A stretch of 64,000 nucleotides of DNA from Mycolicibacterium iranicum (GTDB taxonomy: Bacteria > Actinomycetota > Actinomycetes > Mycobacteriales > Mycobacteriaceae). Position 1 is the first letter of the stretch; each line of letters starts with the position of its first letter. Shown here in pieces: positions 18,401-26,002 of the stretch. The stretch covers positions 62,001 through 126,000 of the forward strand of contig NZ_LWCS01000002.1 in NCBI RefSeq assembly GCF_001650495.1, written 5' to 3'. The notes below the pieces were generated by a model. The model saw only the letters and a list, made by a program, of their open reading frames with translations. It was not told the origin of the DNA and searched no databases. The translations under genes and the position numbers were made by a program.

Positions 18401-18968
18401 TCACGCTGGCAAGAATCCAGAGGCTGTTCTTGGTGAACTGGATTGCACTCGCCGCACGGGCGTTGGCGTCATCGACGGCCTTCACGGTCTCCTGCTCGAG
18501 TTGCCCGAGCTGGTTTTCCAGCAGGGCCGCCTGCGTATCCGATTCCCTGTCGGCCGACGACGTGCCCCTGGTCGCCTGAAGGTTCTGCATCTCGCTGCGG
18601 TACGCCGATTGGAAGCTCGACCACGTGGTCAGTGCCTGCTGATAGTGCAGGCGCCGATTCTGGTCGGTGTCGTTGTCGGCCTGCGTGCGCAGTTCGGTCT
18701 CCATCGTGCTTTCCAGGCTGTTCAACTCGTCGGTGAGCGCGGCACGCCGGGCGGGATCGTCGGCGGCCAGCAGCTCACCGTAGGTGGCGAGGAACGTCTG
18801 CAGATCCCGCCCGACGTCGATCGCCGTGACCTGCGATTCCCGCGCCTGCGCACGCTCCTCGTAGAGGGCGGAGATCCGGTTGATCTGCACCGTGTACAGC
18901 GCGTTCGCCAGGATGACCGCAAGCAGCGCCGCGCCGCAGAGGATGGCCAGTCGGGTGGTGAGCTTCAT
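15474..18968 (-). CDS. Hybrid sensor histidine kinase with three receiver domains
   Basis: The 1164-residue membrane kinase contains: TM1 (7-27), an extracytoplasmic helical sensor of about 150 residues (CHASE3-like), TM2 (183-203), a GAF domain (235-378), a long Glu/Gln-rich coiled coil (380-475), HisKA with His488 in MSHELRTPLN, HATPase (590-710; DTGIGI, GGTGLGLAIS), and three receivers with Asp807, Asp930 and Asp1077. All three phosphoacceptors are intact. It sits between a GGDEF-EAL protein (6-nt gap) and cheR (4-nt gap). Phosphotransfer to its own receivers and the REC domain of the GGDEF-EAL protein is likely. The acidic coil could be the CheR/CheB substrate (inference). Confidence 0.94.
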   Translation of the reverse strand: MKLTTRLAILCGAALLAVILANALYTVQINRISALYEERAQARESQVTAIDVGRDLQTFLATYGELLAADDPARRAALTDELNSLESTMETELRTQADNDTDQNRRLHYQQALTTWSSFQSAYRSEMQNLQATRGTSSADRESDTQAALLENQLGQLEQETVKAVDDANARAASAIQFTKNSLWILASVIVLVLGILLWFTSRNIVRTVSTAARVNEKARRSKETQAALMTEVQGVDDLTAACGIIVSRTAEAVGAKQGALYLKQPDDERYALTASYAFHRRKDLPTSYGLGDGLVGQCALEGNRIEVTGAPSDYVEIVSGLGKTGPVSLILVPIKFESEVLGVLELGSLQLFTEDDIELLDAIALGAGVALSAIESAEKTRELLRVSQAQTEELQTQEEELRAANEQLTQREDMLSAQNAELEETTEELRAQREELKASSERLEAQSRALEQKNDELQRISSSLEVKAEELAVSSRYKSDFLANMSHELRTPLNSILILAGLLTESEELDEKQVEFAETIQQSGKDLLNLIDEVLDLAKVESGSLYTEMEEISVAELVTFLERTFRPIALDKGVEFLVQVNDSAARSFTSDYTRVKQIAKNLVANAIKFTDKGSVTVTFSGAADTQGNPGQGYLTIAVADTGIGIDEKDHNLIFESFQQAGRGSARQYGGTGLGLAISRELARHLGGDIVLRSALGRGSTFTCYLPVGAAAKAAPETPANEPAPQVVSDPTPDDDATARLGDVDISAVGWPQGSKPVLLIVEDDATFAGMLAELAGEAGFESVITASGRMALALAKERQPAAITLDIGLPDMAGWVVLDVLKHDLATRHIPVNVVSGANDDGRGRRMGAIQTLNKPAGIAELRSMLASTADFLKPGPRHVLVAEDDASQRQVVKHMIESDDIAITAVATGEQVLAELSGPKSYDCLVLDLGLPDIDGIDLIEQIKEQLKQKSLPVIVHTGRELTSDETERLEALAAAIVLKNAKSPERLLDETALFLHRVATEMPDSAREILSNPRRIDESLEGNTVLLVDDDVRNVFSLGSALKRYGITVVPASNGQTGLDSLAEHPEVGLVLMDIMMPVMDGYEAMRRIRAEPRWRNLPIVALTAKAMKGDRQKCLDAGASDYVTKPVDMDQLTSVLRVWLTGRPRPHRDSVGTQRDSASN

Positions 18969-18974
18969 ATCCGC

Positions 18975-21575
18975 CTAGTTTCGGTTGGCGCCCTGGTCGG
19001 CTCCGACGACCGTCCGACTGTCGATGTAGGCGGCCAGCTCGGTCGTCTCGATCGGATGGGAGTACAGGAACCCTTGCTGCAGAGCGCATCCCGCGCCGTT
19101 GAGCCAATCGGCCTGCTGCTGCAGCTCGACGCCTTCTGCGATCAGATCGGCCTGCATGTGCGCGGCCACGGAGATCTGGCCGCGGACGAGGCGCTGGACT
19201 CGCTCGTCCTGGTGGACCCACGCGACGAAGGAGCGGTCGATCTTCAACCAGTCGACGGGCACGTGCATCAGGTTGGCCATGCTGGCGTGCTCGACGCCGA
19301 AATCGTCTATCGCCAATCTGAACCCGTGGTCGTGTGCTGCGCACAGGGCCTTGTGCGCAGCAGCGGGATCCCTGCTGAAGACCCGCTCCGTGAGCTCGAG
19401 GCAGACGCTCTCCGGAGCGATCCCGCTGTGCTGCTGGACGGCGATCAGGTGCTCGAGGAAGCCGGCGTCGATCACCTGATCGGGGGAGACGTTCACGTGC
19501 AACCCCAGATCGGGCCTTCCGAGGGCGACGTGATCCTCGAAGCTGCGGGTCAGGATCCAGCGTCCCAGCGCTCCTGCCTGCCCGGAATCCTCGGCGAGAG
19601 CGATGATTTCAGTTGCGGGGATATCCCGGCCGGAGGCCCGCCAGCGGATCAGGGCTTCGAGGCCGAACAGCGCCCCCGTCACGGCGTTCACGATGGGCTG
19701 GTACACCATGCGAAAGTCCGAGCGTGCGATCGCGTTGATCACCTCGGCGCGCAGGTGCACCTTTCCCTCTTGCCGCGAGCCGATCAGGTCCGTGTACGGG
19801 ACGCAGACGGCCAGCCGATTCTTCTTGGCCTCGAACATCGCCATGTCGGCCTGGGTCAGCAGTTCCTCCGGGCTGTGCGCGGTGACACCGAGACACGCGA
19901 TGCCCATGCTGAGCGACGGATACAGCGACGCGTTGCGACACGTCACCGGTTGTGACTGCACCTGGTCCAGGATCCTGTTGCCCGCGGCGACGGCGGCATC
20001 GATCGACGAAACGTCTTCGCACACGATGATGAACTCGTCGCCGCCGACCCGGCACACCAACGTGTCGTCGTCGACCGCGGACCGCAGCCGAGTGGCCACC
20101 TCCAGGAGGAGTTCGTCGCCGGTGTCATGACCGTAGGTGTCGTTGACGACTTTGAAGTGGTTGACGTCCACGTACAGCAGCGCGACCAGTTTCGAGGCCG
20201 CGTCGCGCTGGTGGGCGAGCTGGGCGAGCCTTTCGTTGAGCTGCCGCCGATTTGCGAGGTCGGTGAGCGGGTCGTGGCTGGCGAGGTGCCTGATCTCGGT
20301 CTGCGCGTGTTTGATCTCCGTCAGGTCGTGGATCACCACGGCGACGTGCAGGTCGCCGGCATCGCCGATCGGCGAGAGCGTGATCATGACGTCGACAGGA
20401 TGGCCGTGGTGACCCGCGAGGGTCATCTCCAGCGAGACCTCCTGACGCGTTGCGGTCGTGGCGTCCAGTTGCTCCCGCAGCCGGTCCCTGTCCTGTGTCA
20501 ACGCCAGGTCCACGATCGACGTGCCCATCAGGGTGTCGCGATCCATGCTGAAGAGCGTGGTGGCAGCTCTGTTGCAGCTACGGATGGTTCCTGACATGTC
20601 GACGGCGAGGATCGCGTCGCCGGTGGCCTGCATGACGGCGGCGTACTCGGCCTGCACGCGGTACAGAGACGCATTCGAGATCGCCAGCGCAGCTCCCACC
20701 GATGCCCCGCGGAGCAGAGCTGCCTCCGCCTCGGTAAACGCCGGCCCGCCCGCCCGGCCGACGCAGACCACGCCCACCAGCCGGCCCCGGGCCTTCAACT
20801 CTTCGACCATGACCGAGCCATTCGACGGCTGTTCCGGGGAATCGGCCAGCGGCTCGGACAGCAGCGCACGCAGCAGCTCTGACGCCTCCCCTGAGTCCGC
20901 ATGTGAGAACGACTCGTGGAAGCCTTGATCGGCGGTGGGTACCCGCAGCACGCATTCGGCATCGAACATCTGGCTGAGCTCGGTGACGATCGTGCGTTCC
21001 AACGACGGCAGGTCGATGCTGGCTGCCGAGAAGATATTGCCCAACTTCTCCCGTCGCCGGGTGAACGCCAGCTCCTCGCGCTGTCGGATCTCTGCGGCGC
21101 GAGCGGCCATCAGTTGCTCCTCGTGGAGCTTCGCCGCTGCCGCGCGCAGCCGGGCAAACGACTGATCGAGCTCGAGCAGAGCTTTGACCTTGGCGAAGAA
21201 CACCTGCCTAGACACGGGCTTGACCAGGAAATCCACGGCACCGAGGTCATAGCCGCGGCCCAGGTCGCCTGCCTCGGCCTGCCCGGTGAGGAAGATGATC
21301 GGCGTGGAGGCCAACTCTTCGACGTCGCGGATGAGCTGCGCCGTCTCGAAGCCGTCCATGCCTGGCATGTTGATGTCGAGAACAATCACTGCCACCTTGC
21401 GTTGCAGCAGGGCGGTGAGCGCCTCTTCACCGGATCCGGCCTGGGCGATATCGCAATTCAACGGCGTCAGCACGGTGCACAGCAACTCGCGAAGCCGTGC
21501 GTCGTCATCGACGACCAGAACCGCCTGCCGGTCGTCGGTTGCGTTGCCCTCCCCTAGCGCGTCTTGCGTCAGCAC
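18975..21575 (-). CDS. REC-GAF-PAS-GGDEF-EAL cyclic-di-GMP enzyme
   Basis: The protein has 866 residues: receiver (18-136, Asp67), a helical linker, GAF (about 186-306), PAS (308-421), GGDEF (426-591) and EAL (602-851). GGDEF is intact at 511-515, EAL at 640-642 with DDFG, KIDRSF and AEGVE also kept, so both synthesis and hydrolysis of c-di-GMP are possible. The RxxD inhibitory site is missing (DDDT in its place). I prefer GTG 21575, with GAGGGG 4 nt upstream, over the TTG at 21587. It heads the operon with the hybrid kinase, CheR and CheB, whose phosphorelay probably controls it. Confidence 0.93.
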   Translation of the reverse strand: MLTQDALGEGNATDDRQAVLVVDDDARLRELLCTVLTPLNCDIAQAGSGEEALTALLQRKVAVIVLDINMPGMDGFETAQLIRDVEELASTPIIFLTGQAEAGDLGRGYDLGAVDFLVKPVSRQVFFAKVKALLELDQSFARLRAAAAKLHEEQLMAARAAEIRQREELAFTRRREKLGNIFSAASIDLPSLERTIVTELSQMFDAECVLRVPTADQGFHESFSHADSGEASELLRALLSEPLADSPEQPSNGSVMVEELKARGRLVGVVCVGRAGGPAFTEAEAALLRGASVGAALAISNASLYRVQAEYAAVMQATGDAILAVDMSGTIRSCNRAATTLFSMDRDTLMGTSIVDLALTQDRDRLREQLDATTATRQEVSLEMTLAGHHGHPVDVMITLSPIGDAGDLHVAVVIHDLTEIKHAQTEIRHLASHDPLTDLANRRQLNERLAQLAHQRDAASKLVALLYVDVNHFKVVNDTYGHDTGDELLLEVATRLRSAVDDDTLVCRVGGDEFIIVCEDVSSIDAAVAAGNRILDQVQSQPVTCRNASLYPSLSMGIACLGVTAHSPEELLTQADMAMFEAKKNRLAVCVPYTDLIGSRQEGKVHLRAEVINAIARSDFRMVYQPIVNAVTGALFGLEALIRWRASGRDIPATEIIALAEDSGQAGALGRWILTRSFEDHVALGRPDLGLHVNVSPDQVIDAGFLEHLIAVQQHSGIAPESVCLELTERVFSRDPAAAHKALCAAHDHGFRLAIDDFGVEHASMANLMHVPVDWLKIDRSFVAWVHQDERVQRLVRGQISVAAHMQADLIAEGVELQQQADWLNGAGCALQQGFLYSHPIETTELAAYIDSRTVVGADQGANRN

Positions 21576-21631
21576 AGGACCCCTCAACCCCTCCGTGTCC
21601 CGGCCGCTAAGGGCGGTCGACCGCGTACGTC

Positions 21632-21661
21632 AGCATAGTTAAGGGCATCCGGTTTCGTCAG
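21632..21661 (-). promoter_or_regulatory. Predicted promoter of the GGDEF-EAL/kinase/CheRB operon
   Basis: On the minus strand CTGACG (21656-21661) and TATGCT (21632-21637) are separated by 18 bp, a reasonable vegetative -35/-10 pair. Transcription would begin near 21625, giving a 50-nt leader. Confidence 0.4.
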
Positions 21662-21692
21662 CAAACTGGCTCAGGTAGGGAGGCGCCTGCCC

Positions 21693-22127
21693 ATGGAAAA
21701 CCATGGAGTCGCAAGACGCAGCGTCACGTCGGAGAATTTGGGGGCGTGGGTCATCAAGTGCAACCCGAACAAGACGCCGCTCGACCCGATGGTTTCGGCG
21801 GGTGAAGCGAAAAGGTCCTGGTGCGTAGCCGCCAATTACCGGTCCCGGCTGATGCGGCCCGGACAGCCTGTCCTGCTGTGGGTTACGACCCACAAGCGCC
21901 GGGGATTCTGGGGCGCGGGAACCATTACGGGCGCGGTGACATCCGACGACGGAGGGCACCATGTGCCGGTGGACATCCCGCTGTTCGCAGAACCCCTGAC
22001 GGCGACCACGCTGTCGAACGTCGCGGGGCTGCGGACAATGGAGGTGTTCCGGTCGCCACAACAGGCCAATCCGTCCTGGGTGAGTACCACCGAGATGCGG
22101 ATCCTGGAGCGGCTCCTGGAAAGGTAA
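21693..22127 (+). CDS. EVE/PUA-like domain protein
   Basis: A 144-residue protein whose pattern WVIKCNPNKTPLD ... SWCVAANYRSRLMRPGQPVLLWVT ... GFWGAGTITG resembles the EVE/PUA-like fold, which binds modified bases in nucleic acids or small ligands. The assignment is by pattern only. A GGGAGG lies 9 nt before the ATG. It heads a rightward group that continues with a Ddn-like gene 36 bp downstream. Function unknown. Confidence 0.65.
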   Translation: MENHGVARRSVTSENLGAWVIKCNPNKTPLDPMVSAGEAKRSWCVAANYRSRLMRPGQPVLLWVTTHKRRGFWGAGTITGAVTSDDGGHHVPVDIPLFAEPLTATTLSNVAGLRTMEVFRSPQQANPSWVSTTEMRILERLLER

Positions 22128-22163
22128 GGAATAAGCACCGGCCCGATGACGTTGGAGGCACCG

Positions 22164-22586
22164 ATGAGTGAGCAAGCAGAACTGAGTCCTACCGACTGGG
22201 TACGCGAACAGACCCAGCGCATTATCGAGCAGGGCACCACCGACGGGGTCGAGGTCATGGACCGGCCGATCGTCCTGTTCACCACGACCGGCGCGCAGTC
22301 CGGCAAGAAGCGCTACGTCCCGCTGATGCGGGTCGAGGAGAACGGGCGCTATGCGATGGTCGCGTCCAAGGGCGGCGACCCCAAGCACCCAAGCTGGTAT
22401 CACAATGTCAAGGCGAACCCCTCGGTGACCGTTCAGGACGGGGACAAGGTGTTCGACGGCGTCGCGCGGGAACTCGACGGCGATGAGCGGTCCCACTGGT
22501 GGGAACTCGCGGTCGCGGCGTACCCGCCGTATGCCGACTACCAGACCAAGACAGATCGGCAGATCCCCGTCTTCGTGGTCGAGTAA
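22164..22586 (+). CDS. Nitroreductase family deazaflavin-dependent oxidoreductase (Ddn-like)
   Basis: The 140-residue protein fits the FDOR/Ddn split-barrel family: PIVLFTTTGAQSGKKRYVPLMRV, SKGGDPKHPSWYHNVKANP and the C-terminal YPPYADYQTKTDRQIPVFVVE. These mycobacterial enzymes use cofactor F420 to reduce quinones; Ddn itself activates nitroimidazoles. I start at ATG 22164 since GGAGG precedes it by 7 nt; the upstream ATG at 22146 lacks a signal. Confidence 0.9.
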   Translation: MSEQAELSPTDWVREQTQRIIEQGTTDGVEVMDRPIVLFTTTGAQSGKKRYVPLMRVEENGRYAMVASKGGDPKHPSWYHNVKANPSVTVQDGDKVFDGVARELDGDERSHWWELAVAAYPPYADYQTKTDRQIPVFVVE

Positions 22587-22612
22587 TTTTCGGCGCTGGG
22601 CAGTCAGCCCGT

Positions 22613-22618
22613 TACTGT
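22613..22618 (+). promoter_or_regulatory. -10 box of the fused dehydratase gene (leaderless type)
   Basis: TACTGT ends 8 nt before the ATG at 22627 and there is no Shine-Dalgarno sequence, consistent with a leaderless transcript. Confidence 0.4.
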
Positions 22619-22626
22619 GCTGATCC

Positions 22627-23658
22627 ATGACTGCACCAGCAGACGCCTCACCGATCGAAGCGCGGGTCGGCCACTACTACCAGATGGACGGCACGTACCT
22701 CGTCGGCCGCGAGAAGGTGCGTGAGTACGCACGAGCGGTGCAGGACTACCATCCCGCGCACTGGGATGTGGCCGCCGCAGCGGAGTTGGGCTTCTCGGAC
22801 GTGGTCGCACCGCTGACGTTCACGTCCGCGCCGGGTATGCAGTGCAACCGGCGCATGTTCGAAGAGATCGTGGTCGGTTACGACACGTATTTGCAGACCG
22901 AGGAGGTCTTCGAGCAGCACCGACCGATCGTCGCGGGCGATGAACTGCTCATCGACGTCGAGCTGACGTCGGTCCGCCGGACCGCGGGACGAGACTTCAT
23001 CACCGTCACCAACACCTTCACCGACACCGCGGGCGAGCGCGTGCACACCCTGCACACCACCGTGGTCGGCGTGACCGCGGACGACATCGATGCGGGCGTC
23101 AAGATCGCCGTGCAGAACGCGATGATGCACGACATGAACATCTTGGACATCGGGGGCGTCGATGCCCACTATGAGAAGACGGTTCGCCCGGAAGGCGAGA
23201 TCCGGATCTCCGACGGCGGCCTGACGCGTACGCCGGGGACGCCGTCGTTCGACGAGGTGAAGGTCGGCGACGAGCTGGCGGTGCACCACACGAGGCTTTC
23301 CCGCGGCGATCTGGTGAACTATGCGGGCGTGGCAGGCGACGCCAACCCGATCCACTGGGATGAGGACATCGCGAAGCTGGCCGGGCTGCCGGATGTGATT
23401 GCCCACGGAATGCTGACCATGGGGTTGGGCGCGGGCTTCGCGTCGGCATGGTCGGGTGATCCGGGCGCCGTCACCCGGTACACGATCAGGCTGTCTCAGC
23501 CGGCGATCGTGTCGGCCAAGGAAGGCGCCGACATCGAGTACACCGGCAAGATCAAGTCGCTGGACCCCGAGACCCGTTCGGGTGTCGTGCTTGTCGGAGC
23601 CAAGTCGGGCGGCAAGAAGATTTTCGGCCTGGCGACGCTGAACATCCGCTTCCGCTAG
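22627..23658 (+). CDS. Fused HadA/HadB-type (3R)-hydroxyacyl-ACP dehydratase
   Basis: The 343-residue protein joins two hot-dog domains. The N-terminal half (residues 1-150) is HadA-like (MaoC N-type, YARAVQDYHPAHWD). The C-terminal half (205-343) is HadB-like with the hydratase-2 motif: Asp238 and His243 in YAGVAGDANPIHWDE, followed by IAHGMLTMG. In M. tuberculosis FAS-II, HadA and HadB are separate subunits; here they are one chain, which enforces 1:1 pairing. It would dehydrate beta-hydroxyacyl thioesters in fatty or mycolic acid metabolism. The GT87 gene follows directly. Confidence 0.9.
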   Translation: MTAPADASPIEARVGHYYQMDGTYLVGREKVREYARAVQDYHPAHWDVAAAAELGFSDVVAPLTFTSAPGMQCNRRMFEEIVVGYDTYLQTEEVFEQHRPIVAGDELLIDVELTSVRRTAGRDFITVTNTFTDTAGERVHTLHTTVVGVTADDIDAGVKIAVQNAMMHDMNILDIGGVDAHYEKTVRPEGEIRISDGGLTRTPGTPSFDEVKVGDELAVHHTRLSRGDLVNYAGVAGDANPIHWDEDIAKLAGLPDVIAHGMLTMGLGAGFASAWSGDPGAVTRYTIRLSQPAIVSAKEGADIEYTGKIKSLDPETRSGVVLVGAKSGGKKIFGLATLNIRFR

Positions 23659-23664
23659 TTGACC

Positions 23665-24882
23665 GTGAGCAGGCCCGCGCTGGCAATCCTGGTGTCGTGG
23701 GCCACTCTGTCGGTGGTGCTGGCACTGACCACGATCAGCCCCGCGGCGAACTGGGGTCTGTTCGACGGCGGTGTCGATCTCGATGTGTATCGCAAGGGCG
23801 CCTGGCATGTACTGTCCGGGCTTCCGCTCTACGAGATGCCGGTCGACAAGAAACTCTTCTACACCTACACGCCGTTCTCCGCGATCCTGTTCGTCCCGCT
23901 CGACCTGCTGCCGGTCGTGGCCGACCGACATTACTGGTTGGCGGTCAACATCGGGGTGCTGACGGCATCCGTGGTCGCGAGCTGGCGGCTTCTCGGCTAC
24001 CGCATGGGCTGGCGGCTGACCGGAGTCTCGGTGCTGATCGCATTGGGGTGTGTGTTCCTGGAGCCCGTCCGCACGTCGCTGTTCTTCGGCCAGATCAACC
24101 TGGTCCTGATGCTTCTCGTTCTCTCGGACGCGGCGGGAATCCAGCGCAGCCGTCTCGCGGGGATAGGCACCGGCATCGCGGCAGGCATCAAACTCACGCC
24201 CGCCTACTTCGTCCTCTATTTTCTGGCCCTGCGGCAGTGGCGGGTGGCCGCCCTCGGCGTCGGGGCCTTCGCGTCCACCATCGCGCTGGGATGGCTTCTG
24301 TTGCCGGAGGATTCGCAAAAGTACTGGACCGGCACATTCGTGCGCTCAGAACGCGTGGACGGGCGCCTGGCGCACCCTTCGAACCAGTCTGTGCGCGGCG
24401 CGATGGCCCGGGTGATGGGCGAGGAGCCGGCCCTTTGGCTGTGGTTGACGATCGCGATTGTCATTGCGGCGCTGAGCCTCTGGATTGCGGTGCGGCTGTA
24501 CCGGACCGACGAGCGGCTGCTGTCGGTGACGCTGGTGGGCCTGACGACAGCTGCGGTGTCACCGTTCTCGTGGACGCACCACTGGGTGTGGGTGGTGCCA
24601 CTGTTCGTGTGGCTGGTCGACCGGGCGCTGCGGTCGTGGCGGTGGTGGCTGATACCGGCCGCGCTGTTCGTCACGCTGGGAGCTTGGCCGTACTGGTACC
24701 CGCGCCTGAAAGATCCACGCATCGGCTTCTATCTGTTCCCGCACGACCATCCACTCGAGGTCGTGCAGGTCAACATGTACGTGAGCCTGTACGTCGCGCT
24801 GCTGGTCGGCGCCGCGATACTCGCCGTCAGAACTCGGCGGCAATGCTCAGGCAGGCAAGCGGTGCGGAGCGGGGCCGGTTGA
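23665..24882 (+). CDS. GT87 family polyprenyl-phosphate-mannose-dependent mannosyltransferase
   Basis: The 405-residue polytopic protein fits the GT87/DUF2029 family of GT-C glycosyltransferases (PimE and Rv2181 relatives), which add alpha-1,2-mannose to lipoglycans on the outer face of the membrane using polyprenyl-phosphomannose. The conserved N-terminal part (GVDLDVYRKGAWHVLSG, LFYTYTPFSAILFVPLDLLP), repeated membrane segments and the FSWTHHWVWVVPL block support this. Starts are TTG 23659 or GTG 23665; I use the GTG. The 3' end overlaps the convergent LacI gene by 36 nt. Confidence 0.87.
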   Translation: MSRPALAILVSWATLSVVLALTTISPAANWGLFDGGVDLDVYRKGAWHVLSGLPLYEMPVDKKLFYTYTPFSAILFVPLDLLPVVADRHYWLAVNIGVLTASVVASWRLLGYRMGWRLTGVSVLIALGCVFLEPVRTSLFFGQINLVLMLLVLSDAAGIQRSRLAGIGTGIAAGIKLTPAYFVLYFLALRQWRVAALGVGAFASTIALGWLLLPEDSQKYWTGTFVRSERVDGRLAHPSNQSVRGAMARVMGEEPALWLWLTIAIVIAALSLWIAVRLYRTDERLLSVTLVGLTTAAVSPFSWTHHWVWVVPLFVWLVDRALRSWRWWLIPAALFVTLGAWPYWYPRLKDPRIGFYLFPHDHPLEVVQVNMYVSLYVALLVGAAILAVRTRRQCSGRQAVRSGAG

Positions 24883-25878
24883 CGATCGAACTGACAGCGT
24901 CAGCGGCAGCAGAAGCGACCGTGGATGCCGGTCGGGATCGTTGAGCACCTCGAGGAGCAGTCGGGCGGCCTCGGCGCCGATGTCGTACTGCGGGATGCGC
25001 ACACTCGTCATGGGCGGTGACACCTTGTCCATGAACGGCATGTCGTTGAACCCGACCACGCTGATGTCCTGCGGGCAGCGCAGGCCCCGCTCCGAAAGCG
25101 CGTCGTACACCCCCAGGGCGAGAAGGTCGTTGCCGGCGAGGACAGCGGTGAACTCCGGGCCGGAATCCAGGAGCGTGCGCATGGCTTTCGCGCCTGCCAC
25201 CTCACTCCATGTCTCGCAGATGACCGTGCGCCCCTTGTCGGCGGGGAGATGGAGGTCTTCCAGATTGGACATGAACGCGCGACGCCGGTTCACACCCGTC
25301 GACAGATCCTGAGGGCCCGCGAGGTGCACGATCTCGGTGTGGCCCAGCTCGACGAGGTGCTGCATCGCCATCGCCACCCCTGCAGCGTCGTCGGAGGTGA
25401 CCGACGGAATATCGGCAGATGCGCTGCGCCGGTTGACCAGCACCATCGGCGTGGCTGCCGCTGCGAGTTCGTCGAGCAGCGGGTGCTTGAGGTGAGCTGT
25501 CGCGAAAACGAAGCCCTCGACGTTGCGCTGCCGGAACGAATCGACCGCCGCCTTCTCCACGTCCGGCCGGTTGTCGGTGTTGACGATCCAGGCGCTGTAG
25601 CCGGCCGAGCGGAGTACGTCCTCGACCCCCCGCACGATCGGTGGGAACAGCGGATTGGTCAGATCCGGGATCACCATCCCGATGGTCCCCGAGCGAGATG
25701 TCTTGAGGCTGCGCGCAATCGGGTTGGGTGAATAACCCATCTCGGCGGCGACCTTCTTGATCCTGGCGGCAGTCTCCGCGTTGACCAGGCTCTCGGTCTG
25801 CTCGTTGAGGGCGCGCGACGCGGTCGCCGGATGGACACCAGCCATCACCGCAACCTCTCGAAGCGTCGCCCTTCGCAC
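24847..25878 (-). CDS. LacI family transcriptional regulator
   Basis: The 343-residue repressor has the LacI HTH (LREVAVMAGVHPATASRALN) and hinge (MGYSPNPIARSLKTSRSGTIG), then a periplasmic-binding-protein-like effector domain (VVGFNDMPFMDKVSPPMTSVRIP). I choose GTG 25878 because GAGGAGGAG lies just upstream; earlier codons read through operator-like repeats. Two overlapping TGCAATCNCCTGCA sites lie 17-40 bp upstream, and the same palindrome stands before the molybdenum hydroxylase operon that ends 124 bp upstream. This supports autoregulation and control of that operon, unusual since LacI proteins mostly regulate sugar genes. Confidence 0.92.
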   Translation of the reverse strand: MRRATLREVAVMAGVHPATASRALNEQTESLVNAETAARIKKVAAEMGYSPNPIARSLKTSRSGTIGMVIPDLTNPLFPPIVRGVEDVLRSAGYSAWIVNTDNRPDVEKAAVDSFRQRNVEGFVFATAHLKHPLLDELAAAATPMVLVNRRSASADIPSVTSDDAAGVAMAMQHLVELGHTEIVHLAGPQDLSTGVNRRRAFMSNLEDLHLPADKGRTVICETWSEVAGAKAMRTLLDSGPEFTAVLAGNDLLALGVYDALSERGLRCPQDISVVGFNDMPFMDKVSPPMTSVRIPQYDIGAEAARLLLEVLNDPDRHPRSLLLPLTLSVRSSTGPAPHRLPA

Positions 25879-25894
25879 CGATCTCCTCCTCACC

Positions 25895-25918
25895 TGCAAT
25901 CACCTGCAATCGCCTGCA
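25895..25918. promoter_or_regulatory. Two overlapping LacI operator candidates
   Basis: TGCAATCACCTGCA (25895-25908) and TGCAATCGCCTGCA (25905-25918) share the central TGCA. They differ only in two or three bases from the perfect palindrome TGCAATCGATTGCA at 29252-29265. Their position just upstream of the lacI-type GTG fits autorepression. Confidence 0.65.
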
Positions 25919-26002
25919 ACTGTCGTCTCATGATGGAGCCCCCCGAGGGTACGTGCAATGAAACCCGCCAATCGCGCAGGACACGGGGACCAGATCCGCA
26001 GC

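Noticed and set aside
16092..19955. Two plus-strand open frames over 600 codons antisense to the hybrid kinase and GGDEF-EAL genes
   Set aside because: The translations are His/Arg/Gly-rich without motifs, whereas the minus strand encodes complete multidomain proteins.
22648..24318. 556-codon minus-strand frame opposite the dehydratase and GT87 genes
   Set aside because: It is a GC-driven shadow; both plus-strand genes carry clear catalytic or family motifs.
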